Source: Gavia stellata (Eukaryota > Chordata > Aves > Gaviiformes > Gaviidae). From it: a DNA stretch of 64,000 bases. The notes under the pieces are model-generated. The model was not told the origin of the DNA and made no database searches. It worked only from the letters and a program-made list of their open reading frames with translations. The position numbers and the translations under genes were made by a program. The stretch is taken from contig NC_082598.1 in the NCBI RefSeq assembly GCF_030936135.1, positions 14,946,687-15,010,686 of the forward strand. Direction: 5' to 3'. Position 1 is the stretch's first letter, and each line of letters begins with the position of its first letter. This document shows, piece after piece, positions 23,346-35,300 of the stretch.

Positions 23346-26300
23346 GCCGGTGGCACACAGGGTGGAACCGTGCATGGCACATCCATGCACCACCCGCCTC
23401 TGGTAACCACATTGTTACCCTCTCCATCCCTACCAGGAGCCATCCTCGTATTCATGATCTTCACACACATGCAGTGCACTCTAAAGTAAATATATGCATA
23501 AGCTGAACATACTCGGAGATTGTATAGGAAAGCTGTTTGCTAAACATCCTCACTTTCCAACCTATCATTTATAGTGCTGAACGCTCTGACGCCTTTCTTC
23601 CCTTACCAGGCTGGTTTGGCGGCACTTGAAAAATAAAATACAGCTAATGGAAGAGGCAATTATGTTGGTGTCGTGCAACTCTCTTGGAGGAATGATCACC
23701 TTTTCCAGGCAATATAATGCAACTTACTTTAGGCTAGTACCAGTCAGGAAGGTCCTCAAGTGCTCTCTATACCGATGTATATCAGAGATTCCCATTTATA
23801 TATGTACAGTGGTGCCTTAGAAACATCTGGAGTTAGAAGAGGACAAAATCCCTGGCCAGATCAGTTTGTAGATTAGTACATAAAACATCTAAGCAAGGAA
23901 GCTAAAGCCAGCATTAGCTTGTAGAAGTACACAAGTTTGCAAGGGTAGCGGTGTTATGTGATGGCCCTTATCTGCAGTCAGGTGTGTACTGGAGTAAGGA
24001 TGTAAAGGTATATTGAGAGAAGGTGGTTGGGGAGCACATCACAGAGTCATAGTGACAGGAATGCTGTGTTTCTGAGTCCCAAGAAAAAGAAACAACCCAC
24101 ATCAGCACTGTGTAGAGTAATAGGCAAGCCCAGTTTTACCGACCTCTTTTCCAGTCTCGGCACTGTAAATGATAAGTTGGAAAGTAAGTATGTAAAGTGG
24201 AGTGCTGCAAGACAGCTTTTCCATACAATATTTCTGTCCTGTTAGCAATGAGAAAACAGTTAATTATAACAGCAGCAGGTAACGAAATATCTAAATGAAA
24301 ATCCCAAGAACATCTCAAACCTGATTATTTTGAAAAGTAAGGTTGTGTTGTGGAAGTTTAGTTTGTTCTCAGTCAATGCTTGACTGTCTTTTATTTTTCT
24401 TTGCAACTGTTAACAGCTATGCTGTATGAATTGCTCAGGGAAAATCTTTTTTTTAAATGTCTAATGTTTTACAGCCATTGCCTGTAGACTGTTTCCTGAA
24501 ATGTGTGGGGTTCATGTACCAGCTGTTGAATTGTTCTTGGTTATTCACTGTTTTCCAAAACAATATTAAACTCTCAGGCATTTTTCATTTATTAGCTTAT
24601 GTGGCTTACAACCTCCTGCAATTCATTAATGCAGGGCTTAATTTGATCCTGTTGTGGACCAAGCTACGCTTTTGTTACTCAGAGGGTAGCTTTCCCCTCC
24701 TAAGTATGGAATAAATACTGCTTAACATGGGTAAGTACAGCAGGACCCCCTGCCCTTTTTCTTTTGGCACAGCGTTCACAGCATTTCATTTGTCCAACAG
24801 GATATAAGGAGTCACAGAAACTTAGAAATAAGATACCGGAATGAACTACTAGGTTACCTTATCCATTTCTTTTACCAGCACAGGATGGCTCTTTGTACTA
24901 GCTTCTCAAGTGGTGCAGCTTCCACGGCTTCTCTTGGATGTTTAGGCTGCAATTCAACAAATTCACCCTTAGGGAAAGTCCTACACTTTCCTATTCTTAG
25001 GAGTTTCTTGTAGTTACAACAACCCTGTACAAGTCCTTTATCCTCTGTTGGTAAAAGAAAACTTATTTGAGCTAAGGAAAAACTCAGGTGGCAATTCCTC
25101 TGCCAAGATCCCCCTTGCCCTCCTTTGCATCAATGGTTTTGTCATAGAAATCTTTTATCTGAAAGGCTAAAAGTCCAAAAAGGAGGAGGGGAGGAGGACA
25201 ATTTTTCATCAAGTCTTTCCACAGAAAGCTCTCTGCAATTTTTGACGAGCTCTGTCAGCCGGTTTTGAAGAATATCTCCTTGCTCTCATTGTTAGAGAAA
25301 ATGTCCATGTACTAACCAGTATAAAATGAGTGTATTTTCATGATTCCCTTCAAACTGTGAATATAATTTTAGCAAAAGTGGTGGTATCTGGCTACTTAGA
25401 GCATTTTGCTATGACAAAAGTTGAGAAAGAATGACTTAACAAAAACCTCCTATAACTGAGTCCTTGCACATGGTTAACAACGCTAGGACAGATAGTTCAC
25501 AAGAATTGCTCACAGAAAGGTTTCCTTGAGCATTTTTGCAACTGTGTGATCCCTAGAGCACAGTTGTCTTCCCAATTGTGTGGTGGACCAAGAATCGCTC
25601 TTATAGTCTGAATGTGGGAAAAGTTTCAGGGAGACCTTTGTCTTTAATAAGGTACAGTTATCCTGACCCAAATAATCACAGGGAAGCTTAGGAAGTCCTT
25701 TCCTTGACTTATTCCAAATATTACTCCTTTGAGTGCCCTCTCCTGTTAGGAAAAGGTCTCTGACCATTATTTGGAGGTTCAGCAAAGTGAGGCAGAGAAC
25801 TCAAAAGAAAATCAATTGGCTTCACAAATGGCTTTATTATTATGTTCTCCAGCAGCACAGCTTCTGTTTAAGGGTAGACAGCTAGTCAACTTACAAAGCT
25901 CTTGGCAGACTTCAACTTGTATGTTCTTCCTTCTTGCATTAAATTGTCTGTTATTTATAACCAAATATTTTAAGTTTAGAGTGGCATTTTCACAACTGGC
26001 TTTCTTCTTCTTGATGGTTAATAGAAAGAATTAAGCCAGCACTTAGCAATACTGAAAACCCTGTTCTTTGTTTCCTAAGATACGCACATTTCAATGACCA
26101 TTTGAGAAAAATCCCGTTTTTTTTTTAATAAGTCAATGCTCAATAGCAATCATTTCATGTTTCTTTAACTTTCAGCTAGAAATATCAAAATAGTACAATT
26201 ATCTTCATAATTTATAATTACTGATATATATCTAGTATTTAGTATTAGTATATAATACTGAAGTTTCCATCAGGAAAAGTTAACATGGAAACGGTTAGCA

Positions 26301-29300
26301 TACCATATGTACGGTCATTATAGTTGCGCTTTGATTTTTGCCTAAGCAAACTAGTATGATCATTCTCTTTTGAAGCACCTTAAATACGCATGTTGGACAC
26401 TTTGCATACGCTTACAGTGTGGTCACCTGAGTGATTGCCAGAAACATCTAGATTATCCTTTGAATAAGTGAAATAATTGAACATTAAAAGAAATGAGCCA
26501 TATAAAATCTAATCCCTGGAGGACAATGGCAAAACTATGGATTTCAGTGGGAAGATTGAAGCCTGCCAAATGGAGGTAAAGGAAACATGAAGAGAGATAC
26601 TAAGTCATAAACCAAAATGCTCAATGTGAAAGAAAGTTTGTGGGTGGTTTTTTTTTGTTGGTTGGGGTTTTTTTTGTCCCACCCCCAATGGTCTGCTGGA
26701 CATTGGTGTAAAACTGTAAAACTATACAACTGAAATAGTGACCTTGTGAAATGCAAGGAAGACAAGACGAGCATATGGTGCAGGAGTCAGATCAATAATC
26801 TAAGATGCGTTTGCTTTTTATTTTAGTGAATTTAAACCTGAGCCCTTTGCCTTGCCTTCCCCTCCCCTCCCCTCCCCTCCCCTCCCCTCCCCTCCCCTCC
26901 CCTCCCCTCCCCTCCCCTCCCCTTCCCTTCCCTCTTCCCATTTCTTCTAGTTAACAAATCCCTTGTGATCCTATTCTGCTGAGCCACTCTCATGAGTAAT
27001 GGAAGGAAGGATGCAGAACTTTTACATTATAAAATACATTTCCACCCATTTTGCTCTGACATTACTACTTCACTAAAGGAGTTCCTCAGGGCTTGATCCT
27101 GTACCATGAATTAATTGGAAAATTACCTTACTAGTGTCACGAATGAGGAATTAAATACCTTTCTAAAATACTCTGTAAAGTCAACATAGGCATAACAATT
27201 CACTGTGGAAGATTTTTGTAATCTTTTTGCTTCAGAAGATAGCATTTTCCTTCTTACTGAAACACACACAATACACAGTAAGTCATCTCTGACATCTTTC
27301 AGACAACAAGTGAAACAGGCTGAGTTTCCTGCATACTTTCTAAATAAACCATGAATCACAGAATCAATCATAGAATAATTTAGGTAGGAATGGACCTCTG
27401 GAGGTCATCTAGTCCAACACCTTGCTCACAGCAGGTCCAGTTACCTCAGGTAAAATTATTTCAGAAGAATTAACAATTCTAATTTATTTTAGAATAATTT
27501 TAAATCTTTAAATAAGGAATGAAGTGTACCATTTACTTTTATACGTAATGAAAATGGCATATCTATTTAAATGTGGGCTCCAGTCCCCTCACATGTATTA
27601 GGAATAATACAAATGAGCTGGCATAATAAACATAAATAAAAAAATGTACAGGATTATACACATGCATGAAGTAGACAGCAGAGGTTTTAAATTTTGAAAG
27701 ATGAGGGCAAAAGTTGGGGGGAAGCAAACTGTCTAGTGGTAGAAATTACACTCCATCAGTAATTTGACATTGATTTTATTACAGAGAGATTGTAAAATAG
27801 AAACATAAAATCCTACTGGAATTCATACCCTTGTGCTTAAAAAATTTTCTGAAATCTATTTTTGTTTCATTTAAAAGGATCAATACAATAATAAATAAAA
27901 ATACATTGTATTTTTATAATTTATATTTAAATGTTTATCAATGCAACTTTAATAATAAATGTATTATTAATTAAATAAGCTATTAAATTAGTGTTATATT
28001 TTATTGACACAAGTCAAGTGGAACATGTGGTGCTTATAAGGAAGTTAGGTTGTGGGCCCTTATAAAAGATAAACATTCGTCAAAGTCCACACTAGTGATG
28101 CTATTTACTCTGTGAAGAATTACAAAGGAAGATTAAGATACTGATGCTGATCTGTATCTTAAGGTCCAGTTAAGGTCTATGGATAGATTTTTATCTAGTC
28201 TTAATTCCAATAAACCCAAACTAAATCCAGTGGAAACTTGTTTGAATAAAAGCCTAGAGAGAAAAAAACCCAAGCAAATGAAGACTTTAGAGTTTGGTTC
28301 AGTAATTCGATTGACAGTTGTGCTTAGTCATACTGGTATAAAACTAATAATTAATAATATACATTGTGTTACCATATAGCTTTCCAGAGTAAGTTTGTAA
28401 CAAACAGTTATTTACATTCCTGAAAGAAAAAAAAAAAAAAAACAAGGGGAACATGTATTTTAAAAGTTTTTTAGGATACGAAATACATGTTTAGAGAAAC
28501 ATATTAGGGTTGTGTGTGTGTGTGTGTGTGAAAATAATAGATACAGAAGTGAAATCTTTGGTTCCTTTCTAGGAGAACAAACCATACAGCTCATTGCAGT
28601 TTTGGTCTCTGAGTTAAAGCGTAACCTCCTGAACCACGGGGAAGGCATACCAAGTGATTGTGTTACTTCCCACTGTCGAGCCCTTGGGCCAGGAGACTGT
28701 AGCATGATTGTTCAGCGGCCTGGAATTGTATAGTTTGCTGTGTGGCTGTGTAGAGCATTGATTCCTGCACTGTATGGCTGCTTCAATGCTACCGTTACTT
28801 GAGAGGCGGACCTTGCAAGGAGCTGGGAGCCATCTGCAAGGTGCTGAGTGTCTCCAGGTCCTGGCTCCTCTGCACTGACCGTGCAAGGCGTGTACGGGGA
28901 CGTGCTTCAGTAATACATTGGGCAGAGGCTTTCACAGATTAGAGGGACCTATCACATTGAGTCAATTATCTTATGAACGTCGAACTACTTTTATTTCCCT
29001 AAACAAGAACATGGATATTGATCGACTTTTATTTCCCTAAACAGATTTTAGCATATTGGTACAAATTGTCTCTAGACACTATAACTGTACATTGACATTT
29101 TCTAATCTCTTTTTCATTTGTAGGTGGGATTACATTATTTGCAGTGATTACTTTAATTCTGGACTCTTTTAAAATTGGCTATTATATTGATTTTTCAAAC
29201 TGTTTATCACCAACTGAAGGCATTTTTCCTGTTACACATGCCGTGCACACCATCTTACAGGTAAAAGTCACTGGTTGCAGTTCTATATTATACCTGTATT

Positions 29301-32300
29301 TCTTATCAAAAAATATATTTTAACTTCTCATCATCAGTGAATTTTACACTAATTTAATTTCTAAGCATATCACAGGATACTTTTGAGGCTAAAATCTTGT
29401 GCATGTATATCTTTTTTATGTGTAAATTCAACCTTTGCAACCTGAAATTGCTCAGCCGTAAAACTCAACGTGGGTTCAAAAAAGAAATAATCAAAAAATG
29501 CTGTCCTATAGTTGAAGTTACATGTTTTTTGTAGTTCAAATGACATATATGACTTTCAGAATTTTCAGGCTGAAAGGAGCAGCTTGGCTAAAGACAATTC
29601 ACTTATTTCTGTATGTTGGACTTGCCACACAAGTTCAATTCAATCTGACTACCCTGATGCCCCGTTGTGGTTAGGGGTGGAGGCCTGATACTTCAAAGGG
29701 GAAAACCCCCTTCGTAGCTGCTTATAAAATACTTGCACACCTTTCCTATAACAAATGAACACAAATTTTCTTTCTAGAAGCATTTAGTTATGCTTATCAG
29801 TGACTGCACAATTGCAAACATAGTGACTTTGGTAAAGTACTCCAGCTGCTTGTTTATTGTAAGGCTTTGGGTCTGTATTATATAGTGATATTCCATAGCT
29901 GATTGTTTATCACATGAATTCCTCTGAGACCCTGTCAGCAGATTTGTAGGAAAGAAGGAAAGAAAAAGCCACTCAACTAAGATACTCAGTTATAGCGGGG
30001 TCATTTAATGCACTTTCCAAGATGATTAAGTCATTCAGAAAGAAAAAAATTTCCATGCAGTTGTGGTTGCATGTAAATGAGCATTTGATCAACCTACATT
30101 TTTGTGCTTTCTGTAACAGAAAAAAACATTGACACTTAAGCAGTAACTCTGACCTCTTCTATCTTTTTATCTGAGGGTGAAATTCTGATTTGGTTGAAGT
30201 AATCTTAATTAGATATTCCTGTAATATCCATTCTCCATGTCTCCCAACTTCGTTGCTTTATCTCTGAAAAACAAACCAAAGAAATTAAGCCTTTCTTCCT
30301 TGCTGATCTGTGTGCAGCATTCTTCATTGCATCCAGTGACCCTGAGCTGACAAGGTTTCCAGCTACAGTGACCTGGAGTGTGGAAGAAACGGTGTATAAC
30401 AATGCTGAACAAAGGGAACAAGAATTCTAGTTTAAATTTTACATCACCCAATGTTGCTGAATTTATCATCTACTTAGCTTAAAATAATCAAACCCTGAAT
30501 GTTAGCCTGAGCAATCAAAGAAAAAGTAAAAAAGTTATTTACCAGATACCTCTTACCTAAGACAAATCTTCTCATGTCTTTGAAACACAGGGTGAAATTA
30601 CAGCAGAGAACATCCCTAATTATGTATCATCTAAAAACTGAAGGATTTGTTTTCTACAGAATATATGTCAGATACTGTTGTATTTTACTCTAATGAGGCA
30701 TCCTAGTATGTGCCATTAAATTAATAAATATATACATACTGCATCTGTGCAAGCAATGAACTAACACGTACCTGCCCTTCCAAGACAGGCCGTGCATTAC
30801 GCTCTTTTGCAGGCAGAAGTCCCTTTGAGGCAATGAGTACTCTGTGAGCAAAAACTGAATTTTATGCTATTTCTTTACCTTACTGACTTTTCTGTTCCTA
30901 TTTCCCTCCACTTTCTTGACTCTAAAGTCTGAACAGATCTTCAAAACTTGTTTTTTAAGTTTTGAAGAATGCTTTCACATCTGCTGTTAGATTTTACTGC
31001 ATCTATCCCAGAATGGGAAATTGAACATGGCTTTAGGTGAGACTAAGGTGCTAATTTCAATTTGTTTGATTTCAGTTGAAACCTCCATGGTATCTTGCAG
31101 TCTCTACACCTGGGCTTTTACAGTGGTCACACCTCCTTTTGATAAACGCTTCCTTAGAGGAATGAATGAACATGTGATGTAGGCGACCCACAGAGAACTG
31201 CATTTTCCTAGGTTTTTCAAAAATCAGATACTGAATGTCTCGGACAACACCGTCTGTGGTGTAGTGTTCCTACATTAATGGGCACAGTGGTGAAATGGAC
31301 CTCCAGTTACTCTAATTGCTGAAGAAGAACCCAAAGTTCTTTGTACTTTTCAGACCGTTTCTGGAACACCAAACCAGGCAGGTTTCTAAGAGAAACCTTT
31401 TGGACTGTTTCTCTCCTGATAGTTCACCTACTGTCAAGTTCAGTATCCTATGAGCTATTCTGAGTAAACAGGATTCCCAGTTTCACCCTAACATCCCTGA
31501 GGAATATTGGTATCGTTCTCCTTGCACTTATTAGCACTTGGAACCGGTTTTGTATCAGCAACAAACTGTATCCCGAGGTTTCCATTATCCTCCCACAAAC
31601 AGAGATTCCTGCTTTTAGTATTTCTTTCCCCTTTACTTTCTAACTCAATACTGTTATCTCTCTCTCTTTTATTCCCCAGCTTGAACTTTCTGCACCATAC
31701 TTGAGTTCAACTGCATGTGTTCCTAATGCGGTTGTCTCTCGGACTGATAGTACAACCTTTTCTCTTGCTTCCTGGGCGTCCGTTGTTTGTTTTATTAATC
31801 AATCAAGTCTGTCATCATTTCACTTATCTCTCTCCCTCCCTAGAATTTAATGTATTGAATAAATTATTCAAACTTAGCATCACCACACCCGGCAGCAATC
31901 ATGCTGCTGCCCACGGCTGGTAACTGTATTTCCTTTGAAAGAAAAGCCTCTCCAGATACAGCCACATGATACGTTTTGGTGAGTCATACTGAGACTTTCT
32001 GCTGCTGAGCCACTGACTTTGCATATAAGAAATCTTAAGTTCATCATGCCAGAGAGGTTCTGGGTGAACATCAGAGGAAATCAGAAGTTATTTCACATGC
32101 ATGGAGATGGAGCTACCTCAGTTTAAATCACCAGAGTTTCCGTCTACAGATGCACTTTCCTTTTTGAGTGTCATACATGCTCATTAGCGTAATGATATTT
32201 CTCTGTATTCTTTTCATTTAGGTGTACTTTCTTTGGAGTCATGCAAAGGATATTATCCAGTCTTTCAAAACACTTGAAAGGTAAAGAGGATCTGATCCTC

Positions 32301-35300
32301 ATCTGGAATGCTAATAGGTGTAGTTCTGCGCAGTGCTTTAACACCTACAATTTTACCATATGAGAGACACTGAAAACTTACAGAGTTTGATTCTCCTCTT
32401 AATTGTGTTAATATAAATAAAAAGTAACTCCCTTTACCCAAGTAAGAAGATAAGTGTTAGTACAAATTATTTTTTTCTTATTTAAACTGTGCTTATGTTT
32501 TATAATATACAGCAGTCACAGAATAAGTATACTTTTATCATGAGAGAGGGAAATGGTGAATGTATGATACTGTGGCATCACTTGCTTTTTTTGAAGGAAG
32601 GAAGCACCATGTATGTGTCTTAGGACTATGCACTATATTATGTTTTCTTTATTTAGCTACTGAAAGGGAATCTGCATCAGCAACCTGCAGTCAGTGCAAT
32701 ATAGCTGAGGTATTTTATATTGATTTTTATGGAAAGCACCTTTTGGAACTAGATACAGATGTGCGAATTCACTGGGAAACACAGCCTCCCTGGTGGTATC
32801 CCATGTACCCAAATCAGTAAGGGCTGTGCACATTTCTGACGGCAGAACCTGGTTCTTGCAGTGTAACTGATGTGTCCTCTCAACAGCTGAATACATACAT
32901 TTCTTATAGAACGGAGGACTAGTCTTTGAGGCAGCAGAGCCAGTTCCAATGTGGTTTTTGTGGTTTTTGGTTTTGTGAGAAGGTGGATTAGTGTAGATTA
33001 TCTATACCTAGAACATAACTAAACATGGTAACTTTTAAAATACTCATCTCAAATTATCAATGAGCTGACCAGTTTCTCTAGGAAGTAAAAGAAATTTACC
33101 CAGAAACATCATTTATGGAGAAGGTTCTCCTTTTGTTTTGCTCTCTTGGGTAAGTGTTCAAGCCCCATGCCAATGAGGAGAGAGATCGCAGAAGGCTTGC
33201 AATGTCAGCTGGTGAAATCAGCTCTTTTTACAAGTAGAATTTTAAAAATCCCTAACTGCAAGTCTATCAGTGCAGTAATAAAGAACTGTTCCTTGGTGAA
33301 GGAACATTACCAGCCTCAGGTGCAGGAGAAAAACACCTTGCTTGTCAGAAAACAGGAGTCTCAAAAACACTTGGAGACCTACTCTCACTGTACCAGTAGT
33401 CTGAATGGGATAAAGCCTTCTGTTGGCTTCAACTCTCTCCAGGAGACAAAAATGCATGGACTAGAAGTTAGGGAAGGTGGTGGTATCCATGAAGAAAGAC
33501 CAGCCACAGTGAGTACTAAGGAGCACCACAGAAGGCTGTGAAATACGGCTTGCAAAACAATTAACCCTGCTCAGACTGTTCGATCACTGTCATTAACATG
33601 AAACTTGCCCAGCCCAAAGAATAACAACCATCACATAAGACAGCATAACAAATAATAACAGTATGCTATTAATGGTGGAATACATTAACCCACTGTGTTT
33701 CTATAAAATTTTGGAAGTCTAACATTCATTGTGCTCCACTGAGGAACATCTTTAGAGACATCAGTTATGATTCTATTTTCCCTGTGCTGACAACTAAATA
33801 GTGCCACATAGCATGTCTACAGAAAGTAAATCCATTTTATTTAACATATACGGAGGAATACTCTGTGCAGATTCCTTCAATAATTACTTTATTTTGTAGG
33901 TTTGGGGTTATCCATTCCGTGTTCACAAATTTACTCCTGTGGACAAATGGAGTGCTAACCGAGTCAAAACATCAACTGAATGAACATAAGGAAAGACTAA
34001 TCACACTTGGGTTTGGGAACATAACAATAGGTAAGTGAAAGGGTTGATACGTTTTGGAATTCCTGCTCTAACATGCTCTCATACAAAATACGGCGTCACT
34101 GTAGGATGGAGCTGGGTCATTCATGACTATGTCAGCATAGTCATTCCTGGGCAAATGGTAGTGAGCTGATATGTGATCAGTTCAGATCACAACTAAAATG
34201 TTATATGATCATTATCTTTATCACATATGTGATTCAGGCCATAGTTTTCTGTTTATTCATCTCCCCTTTGGATGAGGTCCAGAAGAAAAATAAATGCTGG
34301 AAGTGCCAAACGAACAAACAAATTTTTATTAACATTTTATTCGAGGAGTAACATCACTGAGGAACCCCTTTATTAGTAAATCATAGAAGTAAATTGAATA
34401 TAGCAGTGTTAAAACCAGACTTTACTATTTTGTAAGTTATTCATAGCAAAACAAGTGTGGATAATCCTGCAGATCCTTCCTAGGAGAGTGGTTACACATG
34501 GCGTGTGATCCTATGGGATTCAGTGGAATGGCTCAGAGGGGTAGGGGTTATCCATTAGTGCTGCTTTACACGACAAGGATTTTGCTCTGGGTGATTCCTT
34601 TTTTATAACGAACCATTTTCTCCATTGGTAAGATGATGCAAGTTATAGTCAACAAACATTGAGTATAACTGCTGGGGATGCCTTCCACTTTCCAATGCCA
34701 CTGAAGCATAGGGAAATCAGGAGTGCTTAACTTTAAAAAAAAAAAAAAAGTTCTCTGCAGCTGTAAGTAATTTTCTTGCCATGAAAATTTTTCAGTGCAG
34801 CTGATAAATTTTGATTGTGTTCACAAGGGAAAAGACAGACAGCTTTTGAAGAGGAAAATGTAAGTTTTCCCACCCAGTGAATTCAATAGTGCCCGTATCC
34901 TACAAGCTCCTGATTTTGTGTCTACAAAGCCAAAGCCTGAACTAATTTCTTTTTTGCCTATTTGTAGTCTGTATAAATAGAAAAATTTTAGGCATTTTTA
35001 ATAATACCTGCCAAAGTTCACATATAAGAGAAAACTTAATTTAAAAATCTGTAAAATAATATTTTCAGTACAACTGTGACTAAAATTATGCCCACAATTT
35101 TACATCTGTTTGCAAGTGTTACCCTTTAGATGTATCTATGGAAACGATCTACTTTCCATTGATAATCAGGTAGCTGAAATGATAGTTCAGAGATTTTGTA
35201 ATCATGAAGCATTAGTAGAGAGCAGGAAAATCACAACTTAGTGGCTCTTCTTGATATTTCCACTTGTTAAATAGAAGCAGTTTCCTTATATTATTTCCTA

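Larger units (their letters stand above)
23336..29123 (+). other. OTOP1: OTOP1 intron 1 (5.8 kb)
   Basis: Phase 1 GT-AG intron. It contains an old CR1/L3-like remnant (about 24808-24965), a (CCCCT)n array (26857-26935), a CR1 scrap (27355-27449), an A16 run, a (TG)n run (28509-28530), an unexplained GC-rich patch (about 28560-28930) and a 19-bp direct repeat just before exon 2. No coding exon was recognised inside. Confidence 0.85.

Noticed and set aside
22834-23427. 197-codon minus-strand open frame over OTOP1 exon 1
   Set aside because: It is antisense to the otopetrin coding exon and its CpG island; composition explains the absence of stops.
33146-33541. 131-codon + strand open frame inside OTOP1 intron 3
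   Set aside because: It lies between two confirmed exons, has no family resemblance and lacks convincing splice sites. Likely chance.
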